Positions 32,293 through 40,127 of a DNA stretch of 40,127 bases are shown piece by piece. A program made the translations under genes and the position numbers. The stretch comes from Candidatus Woesearchaeota archaeon (lineage in GTDB: Archaea; Nanobdellota; Nanobdellia; Woesearchaeales; UBA9642), in contig BPGB01000014.1 of assembly GCA_026002815.1 (NCBI GenBank), positions 1 to 40,127 of the forward strand, read 5' to 3'. Within the stretch, counting starts at the first letter, position 1, and each line of letters starts with the position of its first letter. The notes beneath the pieces were generated by a model that saw only the letters and a list, made by a program, of their open reading frames with translations, was not told the origin of the DNA and did no database searches.

Positions 32293-32765
32293 TTTCTTTT
32301 TTTTGTCATCCATATGTTCTTATAGCTTCGATTTGTTATTTTGGCTATTTCTTTCAATGAATAGCCTTTTTCTTCTAGTTCATTAATTAGTATTTGTAGT
32401 GGTGATTTTTTTGTGTTTGAGAATGATTCTATGTTGATGAATTCTTCTCCTATTATTTTGAATTTTTCCTTATGTTTTTTAACTGCTTTATTATAAGTTG
32501 TCCATATTGTTCTTTGGTCTCTATTGAGAATTTTTGCTATTTCTGAATAGCTTAATGGAGTGTTTTCTTTTAGGTATTTTACTACTACTTCTAACACCCC
32601 TAGTTTTTTGTTTGAGAATAATTTTAATGGTATATGTTTTGTTTGTTTTGCAAGTTTGTATTGTGTTATAAAAATCTCTAGAGCTGTTAGTAAATCTTTA
32701 TCAGTATCACTTATTAAATTAGAATTAATACTTATTAAATTGGATTTTTTTGTATAATTAGGCAT
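32289..32765 (-). CDS. DNA-binding protein with two helix-turn-helix motifs
   Basis: 158 residues. Two HTH segments occur: SYSEIAKILNRDQRTIWTTY (residues about 70-90) and SLKEIAKITNRSYKNIWMTK (about 135-155). Both follow the sigma-region-4/LuxR-like pattern, in which the third helix carries T-I-W. It is basic overall. Its stop overlaps the start of the beta-helix protein gene (ATGA), so both come from one mRNA. A perfect palindrome lies between its TATA-like box and its start codon, a position suited to autorepression. The frameshifted gene at 2455-2674 is a paralogue. Regulation of surface-protein genes is inferred. Confidence 0.75.
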   Translation of the reverse strand: MPNYTKKSNLISINSNLISDTDKDLLTALEIFITQYKLAKQTKHIPLKLFSNKKLGVLEVVVKYLKENTPLSYSEIAKILNRDQRTIWTTYNKAVKKHKEKFKIIGEEFINIESFSNTKKSPLQILINELEEKGYSLKEIAKITNRSYKNIWMTKKRK

Positions 32766-32767
32766 TA

Positions 32768-32789
32768 TAGTATACTTTTATGTATACTA
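32768..32789. promoter_or_regulatory. Palindromic operator candidate at the HTH gene
   Basis: Inverted repeat with 8-base arms TAGTATAC and GTATACTA separated by six bases (TTTTAT). It lies directly in front of the ATG at 32765 (minus strand), over the expected transcription start. A protein bound here would block initiation. A related but shorter inverted repeat lies at 24744-24762, before the PEF array. Confidence 0.5.
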
Positions 32790-32790
32790 A

Positions 32791-32803
32791 TATTTAAATA
32801 TTT
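32791..32803 (-). promoter_or_regulatory. TATA-like box for the HTH/beta-helix operon
   Basis: TATTTAAATATTT, 26-38 bases upstream of the ATG at 32765. No ribosome binding site precedes that ATG, in keeping with a leaderless transcript. Confidence 0.45.
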
Positions 32804-32851
32804 CTATTTTTAATACAATTTAATAAGTAAAAAATACAATAAAATAAGAAT

Positions 32852-33859
32852 TCATTTTTTATAAATATACTTGCTTACAATAGACCAATAAGCAAAGAAA
32901 TATATTATGAACAATATCCATCCAGCATTAGTGTGGAAAAGTCCAACAGCAAATTTAGGATCATAATATGCTCCGATAATGAATAATAAAAATATTCTTA
33001 ATATATTCGTCAAAAACATTCCTAAAGCTCCAACAAAGAACAATGCTATTGCTAATCCCTTCTTCAGGCGCTTATAATCTAATATAAATATCAGCGCATA
33101 CAGTGAAGTGAACAATAAGAACGAATCAATTCCTGAACATGGCTTTCCAACAATGGCCCTAAAATTATTGATGCCCAGTAAAGGACCTCCGCCCTCAGTC
33201 ATCGTAAATGATGAGACGAATGGTTTGTATGTGACATTATCGAAGAATAGAGAGAATATTCTATAAAGAATTTCTGATATTGCACCGGAGAAGTAAGACC
33301 AAAGATTCTGAACTAAAAGCATCAATATAAAAAATACTACAGATGCTATTATGAAGAATAGTATCTCTTTACGATACTCCTTCAATTCATATTTTGTAAA
33401 GGAAATGCCGAATATTGAGAAATATAATGCGATTATAAATAATATGTTTATAGTTATCTTAATTATCCCCCAGAATAGTTTGGCTTGCAAAAAATATTCT
33501 GTATTCTGATTTATCAAGAATTTGAAGATATATTGGCCTATCAAGAAAAATGCCGATAGAAATATGAATAATATTTGTATCTTTTCAAACTTATAATTTT
33601 TGATCTTTAAAACATTCTGATAATATCTTATAATTGTAGCCACGATACCGAATAACAATGCGTTAAGAATTATCGTACGCATATTAGGCGCTTCCAAAAT
33701 GAAGTCTTGAGGAATGCTTAAGTATGTATTGAAAAAATCTGTATATTTAAAGAATAATGATATGAACATCTGGACAGATATACCGATGACTATGAATAGC
33801 ACTAATTTTATCATGAACCATTTGAATCCTTCATTTTTGAATATATAATTAATTTTCAT
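32852..33859 (-). CDS. Archaeosortase/exosortase family membrane enzyme
   Basis: 335 residues with about eight membrane helices. The family's catalytic residues are present in order: Cys241 in VGKPCSGIDSF, Arg288 in FLTNILRIFLL, and His309 in GLFHTNAGW. Archaeosortases recognise a short motif before a C-terminal helix on exported proteins, cut there and are thought to transfer the protein to an anchor. The natural partners here are the eight PEF-tailed proteins encoded at 24849-29533. The gene is the last of a minus-strand operon and overlaps the flippase gene by 11 bases, linking sorting to glycan export. Subfamily assignment is not possible by eye. Confidence 0.9.
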   Translation of the reverse strand: MKINYIFKNEGFKWFMIKLVLFIVIGISVQMFISLFFKYTDFFNTYLSIPQDFILEAPNMRTIILNALLFGIVATIIRYYQNVLKIKNYKFEKIQILFIFLSAFFLIGQYIFKFLINQNTEYFLQAKLFWGIIKITINILFIIALYFSIFGISFTKYELKEYRKEILFFIIASVVFFILMLLVQNLWSYFSGAISEILYRIFSLFFDNVTYKPFVSSFTMTEGGGPLLGINNFRAIVGKPCSGIDSFLLFTSLYALIFILDYKRLKKGLAIALFFVGALGMFLTNILRIFLLFIIGAYYDPKFAVGLFHTNAGWILFIIYFFAYWSIVSKYIYKK

Positions 33860-35129
33860 TTTTTATCTTCCCGACAATTTTCCATGCGAAATAGTTAAGG
33901 AATATTGTTCCTAATGTTCTGGAAATAACAACTCCCCATGCCGCACCTACAATACCTAATTTTAGTATTAATAGATAACTGAAGATTAAGCTGCTGGACA
34001 ATATGAACAGCTCATTATACATATGATATTTTTGATTATTCGTAGAATCCATGACTTGACATGCCCAGATATTGTAGATAAATATCGGCACGTACCATAT
34101 CATAACTTGAAGAACGGGGATTGCTGGAGAATATTCTTCTCCAAAAGCTAAAATGATAATATACTTAGCTAGTACCGTAATTATTAATGCTCCTAGTGCA
34201 GAAATAATGCTGGCAATAGTTATATATTTCGAAAGTTTATAAGCATATTTTCCATCATATATCTTTTTGCAAGTATTAGGAAATATTGCATCATTTATCA
34301 CACCCCTTATTAATGTGCCTGCGCTTACTAATTGCCATGCAACAGTATAAAAGGCTACTCCTGAAGTGCTCACGAGTATAGAAATGATAAAGATATTAAC
34401 TGTACCATACAATGATGCGAGAAATGCTGCTAAGCCAAGCCAAAATGATTGTTTAATAACTCTCTGACAAAAATCCCAATCTATAACTAGCGTAAATTTT
34501 CTCTTGATAAATTTTCTTGAGAAAAAATATTGTATAAATATAACAATAATTTCTGATATTATCCAAGAGATTAAGACGGCCATCGGTGATGCAGAATACA
34601 TCAAAGCAAAGAACACTATGATACTGAATAGTATTACTTCAGAAATTCTTACTATAGAATTATAATTCATGCGTTCAACAGCTTTGAATGTAACATTAAG
34701 AAGATTGATTAATTCTTTCAATAATACCGTTATGCTAGCTACTGTTATCAATATCTTTTGATTCATATCATATGGAAGAAAATAATAATTAACAATGTTG
34801 ATCAATGCGATAGTCGCCAACCCAAAGTATAATTTTATTGTGAAGGATTTATTAATCAATTCGCTAAGTTTAGAATTATCCTTTGAACCATCTCTCAAGA
34901 TTATAGTATTCATGCCGAAATTAATCAGAAATAAGAATCCCATAGCAAAATTGAAAGCTAGAGAATACTGTCCATAAAGATCTGGAGATAATGTCCTAGC
35001 CAAGTATATGGTGATGAAAAACATCAATATCTTAGCAACCATCTCTCCAAATACTAGGAAGCCCATATTATGGATTATCCTCTTATTTGGAAGGAATTCA
35101 GAAATTTGTTTAATCCATCTTTTTATCAT
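33849..35129 (-). CDS. Wzx-type polysaccharide/oligosaccharide flippase
   Basis: 426 residues from the ATG at 35129, chosen because AAGGAGAT lies five bases before it; a GTG one codon upstream is also open. About 12-14 membrane helices. The N-terminus GFLVFGEMVAKILMFFITIY and LARTLSPDLYGQYSLAFNF is typical of the Wzx/RfbX branch of the MOP superfamily, which moves lipid-linked sugars across the membrane. It overlaps the upstream glycosyltransferase gene and the downstream archaeosortase gene, so the three are surely co-expressed. Confidence 0.88.
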   Translation of the reverse strand: MIKRWIKQISEFLPNKRIIHNMGFLVFGEMVAKILMFFITIYLARTLSPDLYGQYSLAFNFAMGFLFLINFGMNTIILRDGSKDNSKLSELINKSFTIKLYFGLATIALINIVNYYFLPYDMNQKILITVASITVLLKELINLLNVTFKAVERMNYNSIVRISEVILFSIIVFFALMYSASPMAVLISWIISEIIVIFIQYFFSRKFIKRKFTLVIDWDFCQRVIKQSFWLGLAAFLASLYGTVNIFIISILVSTSGVAFYTVAWQLVSAGTLIRGVINDAIFPNTCKKIYDGKYAYKLSKYITIASIISALGALIITVLAKYIIILAFGEEYSPAIPVLQVMIWYVPIFIYNIWACQVMDSTNNQKYHMYNELFILSSSLIFSYLLILKLGIVGAAWGVVISRTLGTIFLNYFAWKIVGKIKNEN

Positions 35130-36237
35130 CACAGATCTCCTTTATTATCTTATTAAACTGTTTAGCTCTAACATCCCACGTGTGATTTTTTGCATCTTTT
35201 TTTGCATTTTTTCCTATTTTTTTTCTTAATTTTTTATTTTTAGCTAACATCAATAATTTATCTACAAAATCGTCGGGGTCCTTATACAGTATCCCATTGA
35301 TTCCATCTTTCACTATTTCTCTAACTGCCGGCGTATCTTCCACTAAAACTGCTTTACCCATAGCCATATATTCAAAAACTTTTGTTGGAAAACCTATATA
35401 AGACCAGTCATCAGAAAAACAGATATCTGAATTTTTCAAATGTGAATATACGATATTATTTTCTAAGTATCCTGAAAATTTGACGTTCTTCTTGCAATTA
35501 TTTTTAGATATTATTTCTTTATATTTTCTTATATACGTCCCATCACCTATAATTTCGAAATATATATTATTATTCCTCTTGATAATAGTAGAAAATTTTT
35601 CGATTATTCCGTTAAGTCTGTCTTTGAAAAGTGATCCGACGAAGGTTATACGTATAGTATTATCTTCTTTCTTTTTATAAGGTTTTAGAAATAATTTATC
35701 AAATCCATCTCTAAGGACAAAAATATCTTTTTTAATTATTTTTAGTATCGTTTTCTTGTGAGCTTCATTGACTGTTATGATATAATTAGAATTTTGTAAC
35801 ACCTTATTTTCAATTTTCTTATAATACGTTTGTTTCAGTTTGGCCAGTATACTATTATCTTTTTTTGTGGATTCTAACTGTATAAGCCCCATTACATCAA
35901 ATATCTTTAGGCAACGGAATTTTTTTGATAGTAAAAAACTGTGTGCAGAATTATACCAAAATATGTCTATAGAAAAATTTTTTAATTTCTTTTTTATGAA
36001 TATGTAAGCAGTAATTGACTGAAAAACTCTTTTTATAAACCGTATATTGATGTTTGGTATTCTGATAATTTTTATACCGTCGAATTCCGATTCATCATAG
36101 CAATAGTATTTATTAGGACAAAATATTACTACATTATGTTTTTTGCTTAATCCTTTAGCTAAACGATGTAATCTATTATGATTTGCATTCATTTGTTTTG
36201 GAGGGAAATAATCTGCGGAATACATAACAATATTCAT
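35110..36237 (-). CDS. GT4-family glycosyltransferase (first of three by distance from the flippase)
   Basis: 375 residues, GT-B fold. The N-terminal domain begins MNIVMYSADYFPPKQMNANH. The C-terminal sugar-nucleotide-binding domain has ITFVGSLFKDRLNGIIEKF, GYLENNIVYSHLKNSDICF and GFPTKVFEYMAMGKAVLVED. The family's E-x7-E is reduced here, with Glu only at FEYMA. The start is coupled to the previous stop (ATGA) with AAGGTGAT upstream. It presumably adds a sugar to the lipid-linked glycan exported by the flippase; donor and acceptor are unknown. Confidence 0.85.
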   Translation of the reverse strand: MNIVMYSADYFPPKQMNANHNRLHRLAKGLSKKHNVVIFCPNKYYCYDESEFDGIKIIRIPNINIRFIKRVFQSITAYIFIKKKLKNFSIDIFWYNSAHSFLLSKKFRCLKIFDVMGLIQLESTKKDNSILAKLKQTYYKKIENKVLQNSNYIITVNEAHKKTILKIIKKDIFVLRDGFDKLFLKPYKKKEDNTIRITFVGSLFKDRLNGIIEKFSTIIKRNNNIYFEIIGDGTYIRKYKEIISKNNCKKNVKFSGYLENNIVYSHLKNSDICFSDDWSYIGFPTKVFEYMAMGKAVLVEDTPAVREIVKDGINGILYKDPDDFVDKLLMLAKNKKLRKKIGKNAKKDAKNHTWDVRAKQFNKIIKEICDDKKMD

Positions 36238-37784
36238 TCTATCACCTTGATCTGCTGCAATCCATTATTATAAATCTGGTTCATATAGCCAAATTTTTTT
36301 TCAATATTAGGCCGATTTCTAATAGAATCTGGGTTGGTACTATCAATGATATATTTTACATTTGTAAGTTCTAAAAGTTTTTCCAAATCTGGTATGCTTA
36401 TATCCCAATTAATAATCGCAGAAGTATATGAATCTGCGTATAACGGGGTTTCTAATGTTTTATCTTTCACTGTTATTTGACTTCTTAAATTTGTTAAAGA
36501 TATTTGAATCGTCTCTATCTCTATTTGTTCTATAATTGTCCTTCCGCTTGCATGTGTTGAAGACTTTATTTTATTACTTATTCCGGAAATTTGAGCACAA
36601 TAAATTACATGATTATTACAGATTATGCTTTGATTAATACTGCCTTCTAGAAATGAACCTAAACTTAAGGTTTGGGGTCTAACGAATGTATAATCATCAC
36701 TCGAATCGGATACTGTAATATACATAGGGACTATAGGTGCAAGAATTATCAATGCTAGTATTATTTGATATTTAATTTTGTTATTTAATGATTGTATTTT
36801 TATAGTATAATAAGATATTGTTATTACTATGATTGGTACAATGAAATAGAAGGCGTATATTGTTTCAACAAGAAGACCGGACAGGATTATCCATGAGATC
36901 AATATAAAAAAATCTTCAAACGTCTTTTCTTTCTTGATTACTAAAAAATAATATCCTACGGGCAATAGTATTATTAATATCCCGAAATGCATACTTATAG
37001 TATACAATATGCTTATGATATTATCTATATATGTTATTCCAATGTTAAATGGGATTTTCGTACTTTCTGTTCCAATCTTTACATGTCCAAAAAAGTGTAT
37101 CATACTTAAGAAAGTGAGGACAGTTAATATTATTATACATAAATTTTGATAATTATTGTTTTTATAAAATTTATTTAAAAATTTTGAGATTATAAATATG
37201 ATTAGAAAAAGTAATATTAAAATGACTGCTCTATGTGTGATAATGGATATAATTAGTAGTAACATTATTATTATTATTTTTTTCATGTCGATTTTTTCTA
37301 ATAGTAGCAACAATATAGATAAAAATAATAAATGAAGAATATTTCTTGAAGTGTATGATTGTGAGTATCCTATAAAAAATTTTGAACTTAAATATACTAT
37401 AGTGGAGATTATTGCAACGACATTATTTTTAAATATTTTTTTTGTAATTAGGAAAAAAGTTAATCCGCATGTGATTATAAAAAAATAATTCCATAATATT
37501 ATGCTTTCAATAATTCCTAAGTTTGTTAGTTCTGACACTTCTGCGAGAAATATTATTCCTCCGGGTGGATAAGAAAAGGAAGTCAGGCCTAGTACGGTTG
37601 GTAAATTTATGTTCCAAACAATATAGTGGTTTTCTTTTATACTCTTTGATAAGTATGATAAGTCATATGTATCTACTCCTTTTGGATAAGTATTGTTCAA
37701 GTCTGAACGTAATAATAAGATGAATAATAATACTAATAATATGGTTACAAATAATTTTGTTATTCTTTTATATGAGTGTTTCAT
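36234..37784 (-). CDS. Polytopic membrane protein, possibly GT-C type
   Basis: 516 residues with about 10-12 membrane helices in the first 380 residues, then an exported domain of about 140 residues (EQIEIETIQISLTNLRSQIT; LEKLLELTNVKYIIDSTNPD). The first outer loop has an acidic motif, PKGVDTYDLSYLSK, in the position where GT-C glycosyltransferases hold a catalytic Asp. STT3's WWDYG motif is not present. TTGGAGAAAA precedes the start. The gene overlaps both neighbours. A glycan polymerase or membrane glycosyltransferase role is suggested by context; the family is not securely recognised. Confidence 0.7.
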   Translation of the reverse strand: MKHSYKRITKLFVTILLVLLFILLLRSDLNNTYPKGVDTYDLSYLSKSIKENHYIVWNINLPTVLGLTSFSYPPGGIIFLAEVSELTNLGIIESIILWNYFFIITCGLTFFLITKKIFKNNVVAIISTIVYLSSKFFIGYSQSYTSRNILHLLFLSILLLLLEKIDMKKIIIIMLLLIISIITHRAVILILLFLIIFIISKFLNKFYKNNNYQNLCIIILTVLTFLSMIHFFGHVKIGTESTKIPFNIGITYIDNIISILYTISMHFGILIILLPVGYYFLVIKKEKTFEDFFILISWIILSGLLVETIYAFYFIVPIIVITISYYTIKIQSLNNKIKYQIILALIILAPIVPMYITVSDSSDDYTFVRPQTLSLGSFLEGSINQSIICNNHVIYCAQISGISNKIKSSTHASGRTIIEQIEIETIQISLTNLRSQITVKDKTLETPLYADSYTSAIINWDISIPDLEKLLELTNVKYIIDSTNPDSIRNRPNIEKKFGYMNQIYNNGLQQIKVIE

Positions 37785-38856
37785 TTAATATTTTCTCCAA
37801 TTTTTCAGAACAATTATCGATATTGAATTCTAATGCTCTTTTTAAACTTTTATTTTTATAATAATTCATCAATGTTTTATTCTTTAACAATCTTTTAATA
37901 TTTTTAGATATATCTTCAGTAGTATTTATCAGTAATCCATATTTTCCATATCCTAAAATGTGTGGGATTCCCCCTACATTCGACGCTATTACTGCACACT
38001 TCCTTGACATTGCTTCTATAAGTACTATTCCGAAAGCTTCGTAAGAACTTGGTAACACAAAGATATCGCTAATATCATAGGCTGTTATTAAATCTTCTTT
38101 ATTTACGTTTCCTATTAATTTTATATTATTGTTTTTAGTATTACTAATCAAATCTAACAGATATTTTTCTTCCTTTTTGTTTCCACTACCAATTATAAGA
38201 AGATTAATTTTTTTTATTTTTTTATTGAGGTTATCAAAAATATGTATCAGTCTTTCTAAATTTTTGTGTTTGGAATATCTTCCAACATATAATATGTTAT
38301 AGCCTTTTTTAATATTATTTTTAATTTTAAATGTTTTTTCTTTATCAATATTTTTTTTTGTCTTTATATAGATTGGATCTAATGCGTTCGGTATAATTAT
38401 TATTTTTTTATTTTTAATTTTAAATTGTTTTATCAATAATTCTTTTTCATAAGCAGTTATAGCAATCACAAGATCGACATTTTTAAATACATATTTTCCT
38501 ACGATGTTATCAAAAATTCTTCTTAAAAACAGAGGTTTTTTTCCAAAAGGATGAAAATGTGGCGTGAATATTATTTTTCTCTTTTTTATCTTTGCTGCAA
38601 TTACTGTAATTAATGGATAGAATGTTTGATATCCGTGAACATGATATATTTCTTTATCACTTTTTAGTAACTGAAATAATAGTGATATAGGGATAGTAAA
38701 TATTTCTTTAACTTTTATTGTTCTATCATCGTAATTGATATTGCTATAGATATTTATATTATGGCGTTTTTTTAGTTTTTCAGTAAAAAGATAAATGTGT
38801 TTACCAATGCCTCCCTTTTCCGGATTATATCCTCTTGCTATTTCAGCGATTTTCAT
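37768..38856 (-). CDS. GT4-family glycosyltransferase (middle of three)
   Basis: 362 residues, GT-B fold and close to the family's usual length. The N-terminus MKIAEIARGYNPEKGGIGKH holds the glycine-rich acceptor-side loop. HVHGYQTFYP and FTPHFHPFG are typical of group 1 transferases. In the C-terminal domain, NILYVGRYSKHKNLERLIHI, LLIIGSGNKKEE and the E-x7-E motif EAFGIVLIE (273-281) bind the nucleotide sugar. It overlaps the next gene by 17 bases and the previous one by 14. Confidence 0.88.
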   Translation of the reverse strand: MKIAEIARGYNPEKGGIGKHIYLFTEKLKKRHNINIYSNINYDDRTIKVKEIFTIPISLLFQLLKSDKEIYHVHGYQTFYPLITVIAAKIKKRKIIFTPHFHPFGKKPLFLRRIFDNIVGKYVFKNVDLVIAITAYEKELLIKQFKIKNKKIIIIPNALDPIYIKTKKNIDKEKTFKIKNNIKKGYNILYVGRYSKHKNLERLIHIFDNLNKKIKKINLLIIGSGNKKEEKYLLDLISNTKNNNIKLIGNVNKEDLITAYDISDIFVLPSSYEAFGIVLIEAMSRKCAVIASNVGGIPHILGYGKYGLLINTTEDISKNIKRLLKNKTLMNYYKNKSLKRALEFNIDNCSEKLEKILNETLI

Positions 38857-39976
38857 TTTTGTATATCTCGATTATTTTTTTGGAAATATTTGAAGTATAA
38901 TATTTTTCAATTGACCTTCTTATATTGGTCCTATTTAATTTTTTTCCTAATAAATTTTTAATTCCATTATAATATTCTTCAGAATTTCTAGAATTTATTA
39001 TTATCCCGTTATTTTTATTTATTATGAACCTTATGTCCCCGACGTTTGTTGAAATTACTGGTACGCCACAGCTTAAAGCTTCTAGAATAACTAAAGGGGT
39101 GCCTTCAAAATGGGAACTTAAGCAAACTACGTTTGAAGAATTTATATAATATTTTAATTTTTCATTCTCTATAGCGTCCAAAATTCTTATATTTGATATT
39201 TTTTCTTTTATAATTATTTTCTTGTATTTATCTTCTTCTTTTCCATTACCTATTATTATTAGTTCAATATCTTTTTTATTTTTTACACTATTTATGATTA
39301 AGTCTATTCCTTTAACTATATCAATTCTTCCTATAAACATAGCGATATTTTTTTTATTTGACAAACCTAATTTTCTTCTTGCTAAGTTTCTATTTACTAT
39401 AAAAAATTTATTCGGATTTACCATTGGGGGTATCCATACAAATTTTTCTTTTATTTGTGGATATCTTTTCTTGTAATATTTTAATGATGTTTTACTCACA
39501 CATATAATTTTTTCAGATTTATTGAAAACAACTTTTTCTAGTAAAGAATATATTATACGAACTAATGCTTTTTTTGGTCCTTTAAATTTTTCAGGTAAAT
39601 ATTTAGAAGTAATGCCATGCATAGTTGTTATTAATTTGTAATCTCCTTTAAATATAGCTAAAGGTAGACTAGATTCTATTCTATGAGTTTGTATTATTTG
39701 TTTATTGAATGATTTTTTTAATCTTAATTTAAAGATTTTTAAGGCAAATCTTAAATTTATAGGTATTAATTGTTTTAAATATTCTTTTTCTTTTATATTC
39801 ATTATCGATTCAAAATTAAGGTTATTTATTTTTTTTTCATTTTTAGATATTTTTATTCCTATAATTTTATATTTGTATTCTTTAACATTTTCTACGATAT
39901 TTAATATATATGTTTTAATTCCCGAGCTCTCTGTTACAAAAGGATCTATTGCTTCTATATGTATTATTTCATTCAT
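38843..39976 (-). CDS. GT4-family glycosyltransferase (last of three)
   Basis: 377 residues. N-terminus MNEIIHIEAIDPFVTESSGI, with the acceptor-side loop; middle TTMHGITSKYLPEKF and KIICVSKTSLKYY. In the C-terminal domain are NIAMFIGRIDIVKGIDLIIN, LIIIGNGKEEDKYK and the E-x7-E motif EGTPLVILE, followed by CGVPVISTNVGDI. It is catalytically complete by motif. Its start overlaps the stop of a small ORF (ATGA). All genes of this operon are rich in Ile, Lys and Asn and look more AT-rich than the housekeeping genes. Confidence 0.88.
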   Translation of the reverse strand: MNEIIHIEAIDPFVTESSGIKTYILNIVENVKEYKYKIIGIKISKNEKKINNLNFESIMNIKEKEYLKQLIPINLRFALKIFKLRLKKSFNKQIIQTHRIESSLPLAIFKGDYKLITTMHGITSKYLPEKFKGPKKALVRIIYSLLEKVVFNKSEKIICVSKTSLKYYKKRYPQIKEKFVWIPPMVNPNKFFIVNRNLARRKLGLSNKKNIAMFIGRIDIVKGIDLIINSVKNKKDIELIIIGNGKEEDKYKKIIIKEKISNIRILDAIENEKLKYYINSSNVVCLSSHFEGTPLVILEALSCGVPVISTNVGDIRFIINKNNGIIINSRNSEEYYNGIKNLLGKKLNRTNIRRSIEKYYTSNISKKIIEIYKNENR

Positions 39977-40113
39977 TTTGTGAGTTCCCTTATTATGGTG
40001 TGTGTAGTATTAATCCCTTTTATCGGTGCCATGTCTGATTTGATATATCCTATATTGATACATTTTGATTGGATTATATTTCCATTTTCTATTAATTCTT
40101 TATTAACCCTCAT
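39973..40113 (-). CDS. Small ORF of 46 codons at the head of the visible glycan operon
   Basis: ATG at 40113 with GGAGAT about eight bases upstream, ending in a TGA that overlaps the next ATG as ATGA. These two signals make it likely to be translated. The peptide is soluble, with one cysteine (QSKCINIGYIKSDM) and no membrane helix. It resembles nothing I recognise. It may be a genuine small protein, the remnant of a longer gene, or a leader peptide that couples translation to the glycosyltransferase. The operon continues beyond the window. Confidence 0.45.
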   Translation of the reverse strand: MRVNKELIENGNIIQSKCINIGYIKSDMAPIKGINTTHTIIRELTK

Positions 40114-40127
40114 TTTTCTATCTCCTG

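Noticed and set aside
36234-37784. The polytopic protein as oligosaccharyltransferase STT3/AglB
   Set aside because: No WWDYG motif and the exported part is too small.
24849-40113. Integrated mobile element carrying the array and glycan operon
   Set aside because: The region is likely accessory by composition, but no integrase, transposase, tRNA target or flanking direct repeats are visible.
1-40127. tRNA or rRNA genes
   Set aside because: I looked for TTCRA-type T-loop and acceptor patterns in the gaps and saw none; a covariance-model search would be decisive.

Overview
The window is AT-rich (very roughly 30% G+C by eye) and archaeal. It encodes archaeal-type uS7, the gamma subunit of initiation factor aIF2, a thermosome subunit, a PIN-ATPase-KH protein, FtsZ and an archaeosortase. 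Many small genes, many N-glycosylation sequons and long multi-domain surface proteins of LamG, Ig-like and beta-helix type suggest a DPANN archaeon of the Woesearchaeota/Pacearchaeota kind. That placement is inferred from gene style, not from a marker tree.

Layout. (1) 1-9.8 kb is a cell-surface region: the tail of a giant LamG/Ig-like protein, a broken small HTH gene, two related signal-peptide/beta-sandwich/C-terminal-anchor proteins, three small N-terminally anchored proteins (two of them a recent tandem duplication) and a secreted transglutaminase-like protein. (2) 9.8-24.5 kb is mostly housekeeping: PIN-ATPase-KH protein, DJ-1/PfpI protein, O6-alkylguanine-DNA methyltransferase domain, DUF1015 protein, uS7, an MFS transporter, aIF2-gamma, thermosome, a cytidylate-kinase-like gene, an FKBP-type isomerase and FtsZ, with a few small unknowns. 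(3) 24.8-29.5 kb is a tandem array of eight small secreted proteins. Each ends in a PEF-type C-terminal signal: (I/V)PEF, a hydrophobic helix, then usually a basic tail. (4) 29.5-32.8 kb, on the minus strand, is a two-gene unit of a double-HTH DNA-binding protein and a 930-residue beta-helix surface protein, coupled by an ATGA overlap. (5) 32.85-40.1 kb, also minus, is one compact operon with overlapping genes: a 46-codon ORF, two GT4 glycosyltransferases, a polytopic membrane protein, a third GT4, a Wzx-like flippase and an archaeosortase with Cys, Arg and His in the expected motifs.

The most interesting system is regions 3-5 together: sorting substrates, their likely processing enzyme, a surface-glycan export locus and a possible regulator lie within 15 kb. 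The arrangement recalls bacterial exosortase/EPS loci, so the PEF proteins may be cut from their C-terminal helix and attached to a product of the neighbouring glycan locus. This is inference from motifs and gene order.

A caution: about fifteen single-base frameshifts break otherwise well-conserved genes between 1 and 22.3 kb, including the thermosome and the cytidylate kinase. None is apparent from 22.4 kb to the end. Nearly all are repaired by removing one base, often in an A or T run, so uncorrected sequencing errors are the likeliest cause. Operon-leading genes tend to have a TATA-like box about 22-30 bases before the ATG (leaderless style), while internal genes have GGAG/GAGGT-type ribosome binding sites.
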